Shown here: piece after piece, positions 33,888 through 43,339 of the stretch
Layout: each line of letters starts with the position of its first letter
How positions within the stretch are numbered: position 1 is the first letter of the stretch
Assembly: GCA_021325145.1 (NCBI GenBank)
Contig: JAJPHR010000103.1
Span: 124,001 to 188,000 of the forward strand
Direction of reading: 5' to 3'
Length of the DNA: 64,000 bases
From: Verrucomicrobiota bacterium
GTDB taxonomy: Bacteria > Verrucomicrobiota > Verrucomicrobiia > Limisphaerales > Pedosphaeraceae
The notes under the pieces: model-generated
The model's input: the letters and a program-made list of their open reading frames with translations, nothing else
What the model was told of the DNA's origin: nothing
Database searches by the model: none
Made by a program: the position numbers and the translations under genes

Positions 33888-35753
33888 ATGGCTGACATGC
33901 TTTCGTTTCTGCGAAAAGTTTGGGAATTGGCGAGGCCCTATCGCGTGCGCCTGTTTCTGGGAGTTTTGGCGGGCGCCATCGCCGGGATCCTGGAGCCGCT
34001 GGTGATTGCCGCTTTCACGGCAGTGTTTCACCTGATCTTTTCTCCGGGGACCGAGCCGCTGAGCCGGCACCTGAAAAACGTGCCGCAGTTTGTTCAGGAT
34101 GCGATTCCCCAGGTCGTGTGGAACTGGCTGGAAACCGCCCGGCAGGCGCTGGCCGGCAGCGCCAAGGCCCATCCGGCGGCGGTCATCGGGCTCGTCGCGG
34201 TCATTCCGGCGGTCATGTTTCTGCGCGGGTTGTTTTCCTACCTGAATATTTATTTTCTGCAATGGGCGGCCATCCGGGCGATTACCGATCTGCGCGTCCG
34301 GTTGTTTGAACATCTGATGAACTTGTCCGCGGGATTCTTTAACGCCACCAACAGCGCGGAGTTGATGTCGCGCATCACACTCGATACCACCAATTTGCAA
34401 AGCATCATCGGAAACGCCACCGCGGTCATCGTCAAAGACCCGGTGACGCTGATCGGGCTGCTGGTTTATTTGTTGTTGAAGCAGCCCAAGTTGACGTTGA
34501 TCTCCATGGTGGTCATGCCGCTGTGTGTGATCCCCATTGCCGTGTACGGGCGCAAAGTGCGGCGTTCCGCGGGGAGTTTGCAGGACCATTACGCGGAGTT
34601 ATCGAACGTCATGTCGGAAGCCTTCACCGGCAACCGCATCGTCAAGGCTTATAACCTCGAGCCCACCGTGGTGGAGCGGTTTCGCGACACCGCCCGGAAA
34701 TTGATTGGTCACACCATGCGCATCGTCCGCGCGATGGAAATTCCCGGCCCGCTCCTGGAACTCTTCGGCGCGGTGGGGGTGGCTTTTGTTTTTCTTTACC
34801 TTGCCTTCGCGGGCGGTGACCGGGCGAGCTACTCCGACTTTCTCGGCTTTTTGCTCGCCATCTTTTCCATGTATCGGCCGATCAAAAATCTCAGCCGCCT
34901 CCAAAACAACCTCGTGCAGGCGCGGGCCGCCAGCGACCGCATTTTCGAACTCCTGGCCACGACGAGCACCATTCCCGAACCCGCCAATCCCAAACCGTTG
35001 AGCGCGGTCGGCAAAGACATCCAGTTTGAAAACATCAAATTTGCCTTTGGTGAAAAGCCGGTTCTTCAGGGCATCAACCTGACGGTGAAGGCCGGGCAGT
35101 TTGTCGCTTTGGTTGGCTCGACGGGCTCGGGCAAAACGACTCTCACCAATTTGCTGCTGCGCTTTTATGATCCGCAACAAGGCGTGGTCCGCATCGGTGG
35201 AATCGATATTCGCGAAGTTTCCACGCGTGAACTTCGCAATCAAATCGCCGTTGTCACGCAGGAGACGGCGCTGTTCAACGAAACGATCCGCCGGAACATC
35301 GAGCTTGGCCGGTTGGGCGTCTCGGAAGCCGAAATCATCGCGGCGGCGCAGCACGCCCATGCGCACGGGTTCATTATGGAAAAACCGCAAGGTTATGAGA
35401 CCGTCGTCGGTGAAAGAGGCGTGGCCGTATCCGGCGGCCAGCGCCAGCGCATCGCCATTGCCCGCGCCATCACCAGGAACGCTCCTATATTGATCCTGGA
35501 TGAAGCCACCAATTCCCTGGACGCGGAATCGGAAAGCATCGTTCAGGCCGCGTTGGAGGAATTGATGCAAGGCCGGACTACTTTTTGCATCGCGCACCGG
35601 CTCTCGACGATCCAGCGGGCCGATGTGATTGCGGTCTTTGAGCAGGGACGGATTGTTGAACTGGGCCGGCATGCCGAGCTCTTGAATCGTAACGGGGTTT
35701 ACCGGCGGCTTTACGAAATGCAGTTTCGCACGGAGCCGGAGGAAGCCAAGTGA
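33888..35753 (+). CDS. MsbA-like ABC exporter (fused membrane and ATPase domains)
   Basis: A 621-residue type IV ABC exporter half-transporter that works as a homodimer. About six membrane helices occupy residues 1-350. The nucleotide-binding domain has Walker A VALVGSTGSGKTTLTNLLLR, signature VSGGQRQRIAIARAITR, Walker B APILILDEATNSLD and the H-loop CIAHRLSTI. Downstream of GT9 and acyltransferase genes, lipid or lipopolysaccharide flipping is the likely job. The start at 33888 (or 33897) excludes an upstream repeat that is only by chance in frame. Confidence 0.95.
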   Translation: MADMLSFLRKVWELARPYRVRLFLGVLAGAIAGILEPLVIAAFTAVFHLIFSPGTEPLSRHLKNVPQFVQDAIPQVVWNWLETARQALAGSAKAHPAAVIGLVAVIPAVMFLRGLFSYLNIYFLQWAAIRAITDLRVRLFEHLMNLSAGFFNATNSAELMSRITLDTTNLQSIIGNATAVIVKDPVTLIGLLVYLLLKQPKLTLISMVVMPLCVIPIAVYGRKVRRSAGSLQDHYAELSNVMSEAFTGNRIVKAYNLEPTVVERFRDTARKLIGHTMRIVRAMEIPGPLLELFGAVGVAFVFLYLAFAGGDRASYSDFLGFLLAIFSMYRPIKNLSRLQNNLVQARAASDRIFELLATTSTIPEPANPKPLSAVGKDIQFENIKFAFGEKPVLQGINLTVKAGQFVALVGSTGSGKTTLTNLLLRFYDPQQGVVRIGGIDIREVSTRELRNQIAVVTQETALFNETIRRNIELGRLGVSEAEIIAAAQHAHAHGFIMEKPQGYETVVGERGVAVSGGQRQRIAIARAITRNAPILILDEATNSLDAESESIVQAALEELMQGRTTFCIAHRLSTIQRADVIAVFEQGRIVELGRHAELLNRNGVYRRLYEMQFRTEPEEAK

Positions 35754-35788
35754 AGCGCGAACTCGCAAATCCGCAGGCCAGGGGTCGG

Positions 35789-35811
35789 GGCGGGGACAGC
35801 TTGTCCCCGCC
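35789..35811. repeat. perfect hairpin downstream of the RAYT gene
   Basis: GGCGGGGACA and TGTCCCCGCC form a perfect 10-bp stem with a GCT loop, 13 bp beyond the 3' end of the transposase gene. It resembles the GGCGGGCAG/CTGCCCGCC hairpin of the dispersed 56-bp repeat and is a candidate REP end. Confidence 0.75.
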
Positions 35812-35823
35812 TTCACAAATCAT

Positions 35824-36519
35824 TCATGACGGCATGCGTCGGGCCGTTGAGTGAGTCAACAAGGGCACAATAGGACCAGGTTCTCCCCGGTACCGCGCAC
35901 TGCTCCAAGGCCATTCCGACGGTACTTTCGCGAGCCCGGCTTTGGTTGGATTGTTTTCAATGTACCGCACCACCCGGCGGTAATGATCATCGTCGCGCAG
36001 GTAACGATCAAAATAATCGTCCTCCCAAAACATGCCGGTGCGATTCAGAAGCTTGTTAACCACCTTGGCCGTATAACTTTTCCAGCTTTTCAAGACTTCA
36101 CCCAACGGCACATCCCAAATCTCAATCAAGGCATGGATGTGGTTTGGCATGATGACCCACGCGAGCAATCGATATTTCACGCCATCGTGATGCCAGAGAT
36201 TTTCTTGCACCACCTGAGCGATGCAGGGATTGCGCAAGTAACACGTGCCGTAACCTTTATCGAGGTATGCTTCGATCTTGCGCTGCTTTTCTTCGTCGTC
36301 TTCCAGCGCCAGAAATGCTTCCCACTCACGCCGGCGCCCCGCAGGCAACGCGTCGCCTAGGCGATAGGTGATGAATTGACGTGTGCCCGGCGCGTCAAAG
36401 TGCGGGAGGCTTTTGGGAGCATACCAACCTTTGAAACCTTGCTCGGTTTCTTCTGGAGCGAGCGGTTTAGTCCGCTCTCGCCTGGCTACGATTAGCTTCT
36501 TGAGATGTCCACCCTGCAT
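35824..36519 (-). CDS. REP-associated tyrosine transposase (RAYT, Y1/IS200-like)
   Basis: A 231-residue single-strand transposase of the HUH/Y1 family. The HUH metal motif reads AWVIMPNHIHALIEI. The candidate catalytic tyrosine lies in YRRVVRYIENNPTKAGLA, and GMFWEDDYFDRYLRDDDHY is typical RAYT text. Length is normal and the frame intact. It is bracketed by two perfect hairpins (35789-35811 and 36532-36550), as expected for a REPtron. The IS200 type usually has a companion TnpB, which is absent here. It lies between the ABC exporter and the convergently reading DUF1501 operon end. Confidence 0.93.
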   Translation of the reverse strand: MQGGHLKKLIVARRERTKPLAPEETEQGFKGWYAPKSLPHFDAPGTRQFITYRLGDALPAGRRREWEAFLALEDDEEKQRKIEAYLDKGYGTCYLRNPCIAQVVQENLWHHDGVKYRLLAWVIMPNHIHALIEIWDVPLGEVLKSWKSYTAKVVNKLLNRTGMFWEDDYFDRYLRDDDHYRRVVRYIENNPTKAGLAKVPSEWPWSSARYRGEPGPIVPLLTHSTARRMPS

Positions 36520-36531
36520 GACTCTTGTTGT

Positions 36532-36550
36532 TGGCGACGAGCCGTCGCCA
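36532..36550. repeat. perfect hairpin upstream of the RAYT gene
   Basis: TGGCGACG and CGTCGCCA form a perfect 8-bp stem with an AGC loop, 12 bp before the transposase start and just after the DUF1501 stop. With the hairpin at 35789 it brackets the RAYT gene. Confidence 0.75.
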
Positions 36551-36573
36551 CCCCTGATCCCGGTTGTCCCTAT

Positions 36574-38076
36574 TCAGGCGATGATTTCCCGCACCACGCG
36601 CGCCGGTTCCACCCCGGTGAGCCGTTGGTCGAGGCCCTGATAACGGAACGTAAACCGCTCGTGGTCCATGCCCAGCAAGTTAAGCACTGTGGCGTGGAAA
36701 TCGTGGATGTGAACGGGGTCTTTGACGATATTGTAGCAAAACTCGTCCGTCTCGCCGTGAATCGTTCCCGGCCTCGAACCGCCGCCTGCCATCCACATCG
36801 TGAAGCACCGTGGATGATGGTCCCGGCCATAATTGTCCTTGGTGAGACCGCCTTGCGAATAAATCGTGCGCCCGAATTCGCCACCCCAGACAACCAGCGT
36901 CGAGTCCAACAGCCCACGCTGTTTCAAGTCCTGGATCAGCCCGTAAGAGGCTTGATCGACATCCTTGCATTGACTCGGCAATCGGCCGGACACGTTCGAG
37001 TGAGTGTCCCAATTGTTGTGATAGATTTGCACGAAACGGACGCCGCGTTCGACCATGCGCCGCGCCAGCAACGCCGTGTTGGCGAACGTCCCTGGTTTCT
37101 TCGCGTCATCCCCGTAAAGCTCGTAGGTGGACTCGGGCTCCCCGGACATGTCGGTCAATTCCGGCACGCTGGCCTGCATGCGAAACGCCAGTTCGAATTG
37201 ATCGATGCGTGTGTGCGTCTCCGGATCACCCACTTGGTGAAAGTTCAACTCGTTCAATTCCTTCAAGCCATTGAGCATCGTGCGGCGGATGTCCGTGGGC
37301 ACGCCGGAGGGGTTGTTGATGTAGAGGATGGGATCACCCGCCGTCCGGAAGGAGACGCCCGCATGCTGTCCCGGCAGATAGCCGGACGACCACAACCGTC
37401 CGGAAATCGCCTGGATTTGTTCAGTATTGTTCGGTTGCGCAACCAGAACCACAAACGTGGGCAAATCCTGGTTCAGTGAGCCCAGGCCGTAGGAAACCCA
37501 CGAACCCAGGCACGGACGCCCGGTGATCTGGTTCCCGGTTTGCATGAAACAGATCGCCGGCTCATGGTTGATCGCTTCCGTGTGCATCGAGCGGATAAAG
37601 CACATGTCATCCACCATTTTGGAGGTCCACGGCAGCAATTCGCTGACCCACATGCCGGACTTGCCATGTTGCGCGAACTTGTATTTCGAGGGCGCGATCG
37701 GAAACCGCGTCTGGCCCGAAGTCATGGTCGTGAGCCGCTGGCCCATGCGGACGGAGTCCGGCAGATCCTTGTCATACCAGCCTTGCATCACCGGCTTGTA
37801 ATCGTACAAGTCCATTTGCGACGGCCCACCGACCATGTGCAGGTAAATGACCTGTTTGGCTTTGGGCGCAAAATGCGGGCCAAACGCCTTGGGTTTCAGC
37901 GCCGCCGCTGGAGGAGCCTGTTTTTCCGCCGCCGCGAGCAGCTGCGGCGCGAGCATGCCTAACGCCGCGCTGCCCATAAAACTCGCCCCGCGCCGGAAGA
38001 ATTGCCGCCGCGTTTCGTAACGCACGTAGTCCTTGAACAAGGAAGTGGGGGTAAATGGCTGGAAAGGCTGTTTCAT
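36574..38076 (-). CDS. DUF1501 (sulfatase-fold) protein with Tat signal
   Basis: A 500-residue DUF1501 protein. The N-terminus carries a twin-arginine signal (TRRQFFRRGASFMGSAALGM). Family text includes KAKQVIYLHMVGGPSQMDLY, DMCFIRSMHTEAINHEPAIC, VVWGGEFGRTIYSQ, and GRDHHPRCFTMWMAGGGSRP. The fold is alkaline phosphatase/sulfatase-like but the substrate is unknown. It lies downstream of the PSCyt gene on the same strand, the invariant pairing seen in Planctomycetes and Verrucomicrobia, so the two almost surely act together in the periplasm. Confidence 0.94.
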   Translation of the reverse strand: MKQPFQPFTPTSLFKDYVRYETRRQFFRRGASFMGSAALGMLAPQLLAAAEKQAPPAAALKPKAFGPHFAPKAKQVIYLHMVGGPSQMDLYDYKPVMQGWYDKDLPDSVRMGQRLTTMTSGQTRFPIAPSKYKFAQHGKSGMWVSELLPWTSKMVDDMCFIRSMHTEAINHEPAICFMQTGNQITGRPCLGSWVSYGLGSLNQDLPTFVVLVAQPNNTEQIQAISGRLWSSGYLPGQHAGVSFRTAGDPILYINNPSGVPTDIRRTMLNGLKELNELNFHQVGDPETHTRIDQFELAFRMQASVPELTDMSGEPESTYELYGDDAKKPGTFANTALLARRMVERGVRFVQIYHNNWDTHSNVSGRLPSQCKDVDQASYGLIQDLKQRGLLDSTLVVWGGEFGRTIYSQGGLTKDNYGRDHHPRCFTMWMAGGGSRPGTIHGETDEFCYNIVKDPVHIHDFHATVLNLLGMDHERFTFRYQGLDQRLTGVEPARVVREIIA

Positions 38077-38113
38077 AAGCGGCTCACTTTGTATTTTCCA
38101 TCATGCTCGTCGC

Positions 38114-38159
38114 AGTGACGGGCGGAGCTCTGCGCTCCGTTCCGGGGCGGGCCGTCACT
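38114..38159. repeat. nested palindrome between DUF1501 and PSCyt genes
   Basis: Outer arms AGTGACGG/CCGTCACT enclose an inner GGAGC/GCTCC hairpin (GGAGCTCTGCGCTCC). The inner motif recurs in the opposite orientation at 13559-13577. The repeat sits in a 103-bp gap inside the presumed operon. Confidence 0.7.
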
Positions 38160-38179
38160 CGAAATGGGGTTTCTTCGCA

Positions 38180-41100
38180 TCATTTGTTCAGCACTTCATC
38201 CAAATTCAGCAATTCATTCGCCACCATGGTGTAGGCGGCGAGGGTTGGCTTGTCCAGGGACGCATCCGGTTTCGACTCGCCCACCGTGAGCAGGGCCTCG
38301 GCATCCTTGGGATCGGCCTGGTAACTCGCCAGCAACTCGCGCAACACGGATTGGGTGATTTTGCACTCCTCCGGCCGCAAGGGCCGCGCCAGCAGCCGTC
38401 TGGCCATAAAATCAAGCCGCTCCTCCGGCCTGGCCCCGCCTTCCTCAAGCGCGAGCTGCGCCAGGTGGCGGGCCGCTTCAACGAATTGCGGATCGTTCAA
38501 CGTGACTAGAGCCTGCAACGGTGTGTCCGACCGCTCGCGGCGCATCGTGCAGGTTTCGCGGTTCGGCGCATTGAAAATCTCCATCGAAGCCGGTGGCGCG
38601 GCGCGTTTCCAGAACGTATAGAGACTGCGCCGATACAGGGCATCGCCGGAATCGCGTTTGTAAACGCGCGTGTTGCTCCCGTTCATCGCGACCGCTTCCC
38701 AAACGCCGTCCGGTTGATAGGGCTTGACGCTCGGTCCGCCGATCGTTGGCGTCAGCAACCCGCTCGCCGCCAGAGCGTAGTCGCGGACCATTTCCGCATC
38801 CATCCGGAACCGCGGCCCGCGCGAGAGCAGGCGATTCTGCGGATCCCTGGCGAGCCGGTCCGGAGTGACCGTCGCGGCCTGGCGATAGGCGGCCGAAGTT
38901 ACCAGCAACTTGAAAAACCGTTTCACGTCCCAGCCCGAGTCGCGGAATTCCACCGCCAGCCAATCGAGCAATTCCTGATGCGACGGCATTTCGCCGGTGA
39001 CGCCGAAATCACCCGCCGTGCGAACGAGGCCGGTGCCAAAAACCTCCTGCCAAAAGCGGTTCACCGTCACGCGCGCCGTCAGCGGTTGTTCGGGTAGCAG
39101 CAGCCAGCGGGCAAAGCCGAGCCGGTTGCGCGGAAAATCCTCGGGCATGGGCGGCAGTGCCGCCGGCGTGGCGGGCTGCACCTTGTCACGTCGTTTGTCG
39201 TACTCGCCGCGAAAGAGCACAAACGCCGCTGCCGCCTCGTCGCGTTCCTGCATGATGTGCGCCACCGTCCCGCGCGCCTTGATGCCGTCGGCCTCCTTTT
39301 CCAATTTGGCCAGCGCCGAGGAAGCGTCCATGTATTCGCGATCGAACCGGTTCAGCCACGCATTGTACAGATCCTTCTTTTGCGTATCGGTGCGCTTTTC
39401 CTCCGGTTCGCTTAGCAGCCAGGCCAGGCGCGCATCCGGACCGAGCGCCTTCACTTCTTTCGGCGCCAATGTCCGTCCGTATAGCCGTACGTCCTGCAAA
39501 CCCGCTCCTTCCACCGGCGAAGTGCTGTGCCGCTGGCCAATCTTGAACGGAACCTCCGCATGGATGGTGCTTTTCAACTTGTCGGCCTCGACGTCCGTTT
39601 TCTGCAGTTCCCCATCGATGTAAATCTTCACGCCCTTGGCTTTGGACGAACCATCGTAAGTCATGCACACGTGTGTCCAACGGTCCTTCATCAGCGCCTT
39701 CTTGGAAACCACTTTGATCGCGTCGTCCGGCCATTTGTTGACGATGTGCGTGCCGGGCTTGCCGCCCTGCAACCATAAGTCCCAGCCGCGATAATCATGC
39801 TTGTCGTCCATGCGGGCAAAAAGCGCGCCGTCCTGTCCATCCGACAGCCGCACCCACGCCGAATAACTGAAGCCTTTGTCGTGCTCGAAATCACCCACGT
39901 CGGCCATTTCCGGGATGTGTTTGCTGCTGGTCGTGAACGCTTTCGCTGCCAGCACGCCTTCCTGCCAATCCGCGTTGGTGGCCAGTGTTAACTCACGCGT
40001 CTCGTCACCGATTTCGACTTTGACAGACCGTTCCTTGTCGTCCGCCAGCAGCGCGTGGAACAAGGGCTTGTCCTGGGGCAGCCCTTTGCGGAACAGCTCC
40101 GGCGACGCCTCCGCCTCCCAGGATTTGAAATCGTCCTTCCCTGATTTGCGCCGGGCCTCCACGCGCTCCTTGCCGGTTTTTAGTTCGCCGGTCAGTTCAT
40201 CCCAACGCGAGCGGTCCTCGGGCGTTGGCACCACCACGATCGGCGGCGTATCCTTCACGTTGCCATCCATGGCCTTTTGCGTGGTGTTATTGAAGAAGGC
40301 GGACATGGAATAAAATTCCTTCTGGGATATCGGGTCGAACTTGTGATCGTGGCAAACGGCGCAACCTGCCGTCAGACCGAGCCAAACCTGCGAGGTCGTT
40401 TCCGTGCGGTCCCGCGCGTAGAGCACGAAATATTCCTCGTCGATGGCGCCGCCTTCGTTGCTGGTGATGTTGCAGCGATTGAACCCGCTGGCGATTTCCT
40501 GTTCGAGGGTCCGGTTCGGCAGCAGGTCGCCGGCCAGTTGTTCGAGGGTGAACTGGTCGAACGGCTGGTTGCGATTGAACGCGTGGATTACCCAATCGCG
40601 ATACGACCACATCTCACGGTAGTTGTCGAAATGAATGCCGTTGGAATCCGCATACCTGGCCGCGTCCAGCCAGTAACGCGCCCGATGTTCTCCGTAATGT
40701 TCCGAGGCGAGCAGGCGATCCACCAGCTTCCCATAAGCATCGGGAGACGAATCGCTCACAAAGGCTTCGACTTCTTCGGTGGTTGGCGGCAGCCCGGTCA
40801 GATCAAGAGTTACCCGCCGCACGAGCGTGCGCCGGTCCGCTTCGGGATTCGGGCTGAGGCCCTCTTGTTCGAGGCGCGCGAGGATGAAATAGTCGATCGG
40901 GTTTCGCGCCCATCGGCGATTGTGCACACTGGGCAGCGCGGGCCGTTGTGGCGGGATTAATGACCAATGCGCCTGATACTTCGCGCCGGCGGCGATCCAA
41001 TTCTTGAGCAGTTCCTTCTGTTGCGCGGTGAGTGTCTTGTGCGTTTTGGCCGGCGGCATCACGTCGTCCGGGTCGGAGGCATTGATGCGGCGCACAAGTT

Positions 41101-41428
41101 CGCTGGCTTCAGGTTTACCCGGGACGATTGCCGGACTGCTGTCTTTGCGCGGCGCGATTGCCTCGTCGAACTTGTCCAACCGCAAGCCCGCCTTGCGCGC
41201 CGCTGAATCCGGTCCGTGGCAGGTGAAACAATTCTCGGAAAGGATTGGCCGCACATCGCGGTTGTACTCAATGCCGCCCGAAGTGGAACCCGGCGCTGCC
41301 AGGAGCGCGGGAGAAAAGAAAATTGAAATCAACCACAGAGGCACAAAGACATAGAGAGGTGTGCCATGATTTCGGGGGCCTGTCGTCCGGTGGTCCTGTG
41401 CTGAATTCATTTCGCTCGTGTTCACCAT
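38180..41428 (-). CDS. PSCyt/DUF1549/DUF1553 exported protein with LamG-like domain
   Basis: A 1082-residue exported protein. After a signal segment (PLYVFVPLWLISIFFSPALL) comes a planctomycete-type cytochrome c domain with one haem motif (SENCFTCHGPD) and the text DDVMPPAKTHKTLT. DUF1549 follows (PIDYFILARLEQEGL; LDLTGLPPTTEEVEAFVSD), then a LamG/concanavalin-like insertion (YSAWVRLSDGQDGALFARMD). DUF1553 comes last (RNRLGFARWLLLPEQPLTAR, RRSLYTFWKRAAPPASMEIF). The start at 41428 is uncertain; 41410 is an alternative. It pairs with the DUF1501 gene; the role is probably oxidative handling of a polysaccharide. Confidence 0.94.
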   Translation of the reverse strand: MVNTSEMNSAQDHRTTGPRNHGTPLYVFVPLWLISIFFSPALLAAPGSTSGGIEYNRDVRPILSENCFTCHGPDSAARKAGLRLDKFDEAIAPRKDSSPAIVPGKPEASELVRRINASDPDDVMPPAKTHKTLTAQQKELLKNWIAAGAKYQAHWSLIPPQRPALPSVHNRRWARNPIDYFILARLEQEGLSPNPEADRRTLVRRVTLDLTGLPPTTEEVEAFVSDSSPDAYGKLVDRLLASEHYGEHRARYWLDAARYADSNGIHFDNYREMWSYRDWVIHAFNRNQPFDQFTLEQLAGDLLPNRTLEQEIASGFNRCNITSNEGGAIDEEYFVLYARDRTETTSQVWLGLTAGCAVCHDHKFDPISQKEFYSMSAFFNNTTQKAMDGNVKDTPPIVVVPTPEDRSRWDELTGELKTGKERVEARRKSGKDDFKSWEAEASPELFRKGLPQDKPLFHALLADDKERSVKVEIGDETRELTLATNADWQEGVLAAKAFTTSSKHIPEMADVGDFEHDKGFSYSAWVRLSDGQDGALFARMDDKHDYRGWDLWLQGGKPGTHIVNKWPDDAIKVVSKKALMKDRWTHVCMTYDGSSKAKGVKIYIDGELQKTDVEADKLKSTIHAEVPFKIGQRHSTSPVEGAGLQDVRLYGRTLAPKEVKALGPDARLAWLLSEPEEKRTDTQKKDLYNAWLNRFDREYMDASSALAKLEKEADGIKARGTVAHIMQERDEAAAAFVLFRGEYDKRRDKVQPATPAALPPMPEDFPRNRLGFARWLLLPEQPLTARVTVNRFWQEVFGTGLVRTAGDFGVTGEMPSHQELLDWLAVEFRDSGWDVKRFFKLLVTSAAYRQAATVTPDRLARDPQNRLLSRGPRFRMDAEMVRDYALAASGLLTPTIGGPSVKPYQPDGVWEAVAMNGSNTRVYKRDSGDALYRRSLYTFWKRAAPPASMEIFNAPNRETCTMRRERSDTPLQALVTLNDPQFVEAARHLAQLALEEGGARPEERLDFMARRLLARPLRPEECKITQSVLRELLASYQADPKDAEALLTVGESKPDASLDKPTLAAYTMVANELLNLDEVLNK

Positions 41429-41775
41429 GATAAACGATCGGTTCGCCTGCGAAAAGCCATTTCGGCGCTTTAAGGCCTGTCTTCGCGCCGGCAACGACGG
41501 TCAATTAGGAAGAAATCTCGTTGCCAAGCGCCGCGCTGAATCGAAATTGCTTGTGTCAATCTGACGCATTGGTCTCACAAGATATTCAAGCGCATCAGTT
41601 TGAAGAGGCTGCACGCTGCGCCAGGGGAGCCGGCGCCGCCAGGTCTGGGGATTAGACACAAGAACATAACCCAACCTTCCAAAGGCGGGACTCCATGCAA
41701 GCTGCGACGCTCGTCCCTGCTTTTCCCTCGTTGAGTCCGCCTCCACAATCTGCTTCAATGCCGGCAGCCCGAGCT
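41429..41775. other. divergent promoter region
   Basis: A 347-bp gap between the minus-strand PSCyt gene and the plus-strand sulfatase gene. It should carry promoters for both. I see no clear operator, repeat or terminator in it. Confidence 0.4.
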
Positions 41776-43224
41776 ATGAAAGCAGCCTCATATTTGCATC
41801 GCCTATTGGCCGCCAGCCTTTGCGCCGGGGCGTTTTGCGCAATTCTTGGTGTTTCCCACTTCAGCTTCGCCGCTGACGCATCCAAACCGAATGTCATTTT
41901 CATCATGAGCGATGACCAGGGAAGCATCGACGCCGGTTGTTACGGGGCGAAAGATCTGGTTACCCCGGGCATGGATCGGCTCGCGGCGCAAGGGGTGCGC
42001 TTCACGCAATTCTATTCCGCCGCGCCGGTTTGTTCGCCTTCGCGCGCCGGCTTGTTGACCGGACGCTACCCATGGCTGGCTGGCATGCCCAACAACGGCC
42101 CGGAGCCGCCGTCCGAAGCCGATGATCAACTTGAAACCCTTACCGGCGAGGGCTTGCCCCGGACCGAAGCCACTCTCGCGGACATGTTCCGCGCCGCGGG
42201 TTATGCCACCGCTCACATCGGCAAGTGGCATCTCGGCTCGGGTGCCGGCCATAAACCGCTCGATCACGGTTTCGACTACTCCTTTGGCTTTATGGGCGGT
42301 TGCATCGACAACTACACCCACTTCTTCTATTGGGAAGGCCCCGCCCGCCACGACCTTTGGGAAAACAACCGGCGCGTCCGCCTGCCTGGCCGTTATTTCC
42401 CCGACCTCATGATCGAAAAGGCCGAGGCCTTCATCGACCATCATCGCGACCGTCCGTTCTTCATGTACTTCGCGATCAACATGCCGCACTATCCCTACCA
42501 GGGCGAAGACAAGTGGCTCCAATATTACAAAGATAAAAACGTCCCGTACCCGCGAAACTTATATGCCGCGTTTGTGAGCACACTCGACGAACGTGTGCAA
42601 AGGCTGGTGAAATTTCTGGAGGATTCCGGACTGCGCGAACGGACCATTATTGTTTACCAATCCGACAACGGCCATTCGGTCGAGGAACGCGCGCATCGCG
42701 GTGGCGGCAGCAGCGGCCCCTATCGCGGAGCCAAGTTCAGCCTGTTCGAAGGCGGCATTCGCCTGCCGGCCATCGTCTCGTGGCCGGGACACGTGGCCGC
42801 CGGCGAGGTTCGGGGCCAGGTCGCGCACGGCTGCGACTGGATGCCAACCCTCGCCGAGTTGTGCGGCGTCTCCCTGCCGAAACGCGAGTTAAACGGTCGC
42901 AGCCTCGTCCCGGTGCTCCGCTCCGCCGATGCTCCCAGCCCGCATGATACTCTGCAATGGCGTTTGGGCCAGCAATGGGCCGTGCGGCAGGGGCCCTGGA
43001 AGCTGTTGCATCGCCCGAATGACGAGGCCGATGCTCCCGCTTCCAAACTCGCTCCCGCGGATAAGGAATGGTTCCTCGCCAATATCGACGACGATTCCGG
43101 CGAACGAACCAACCTGGCTTCGCTCCATCCGGAAATACTGGAGCGCCTGCGCAAACTCGAACCCGCCGGACGGCCACCCGAGAAAAAAGCGGCGGCACAA
43201 AAGCAAAAGCAAGCTTCGGAGTAG
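41776..43224 (+). CDS. exported type I sulfatase
   Basis: A 482-residue arylsulfatase-type enzyme with a signal peptide (LHRLLAASLCAGAFCAILGV, mature near FAA-D). Metal-binding Asp pair: VIFIMSDDQGSIDAGCYG. The formylglycine motif C-x-P-S-R is APVCSPSRAGLLTGRYPW, so a formylglycine-generating enzyme is required in trans. HIGKWHLGSG and YQSDNGHSVEE are the other active-site blocks. It would remove sulfate esters from glycans outside the cytoplasm. The ATG at 41776 gives a proper signal peptide; the frame from 41695 does not. It is divergent from the PSCyt/DUF1501 pair, a likely functional neighbour. Confidence 0.95.
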   Translation: MKAASYLHRLLAASLCAGAFCAILGVSHFSFAADASKPNVIFIMSDDQGSIDAGCYGAKDLVTPGMDRLAAQGVRFTQFYSAAPVCSPSRAGLLTGRYPWLAGMPNNGPEPPSEADDQLETLTGEGLPRTEATLADMFRAAGYATAHIGKWHLGSGAGHKPLDHGFDYSFGFMGGCIDNYTHFFYWEGPARHDLWENNRRVRLPGRYFPDLMIEKAEAFIDHHRDRPFFMYFAINMPHYPYQGEDKWLQYYKDKNVPYPRNLYAAFVSTLDERVQRLVKFLEDSGLRERTIIVYQSDNGHSVEERAHRGGGSSGPYRGAKFSLFEGGIRLPAIVSWPGHVAAGEVRGQVAHGCDWMPTLAELCGVSLPKRELNGRSLVPVLRSADAPSPHDTLQWRLGQQWAVRQGPWKLLHRPNDEADAPASKLAPADKEWFLANIDDDSGERTNLASLHPEILERLRKLEPAGRPPEKKAAAQKQKQASE

Positions 43225-43270
43225 GCAAGCCAGGGCTTTCAAATGGTAAGCCTGCGGACGAACACGGCGG

Positions 43271-43297
43271 GTAGGGCGCGTCACTCCGTGCGCGCCG
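43271..43297. repeat. half copy of the 56-bp palindromic repeat (C)
   Basis: Only the left half is present (GTAGGGCGCGTCACTCCGTG to CGCGCCG), then the sequence diverges. Confidence 0.8.
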
Positions 43298-43339
43298 CGT
43301 TGCGTGTGCGAACGAGCGGCGGGGCATAATGCAACGCCG

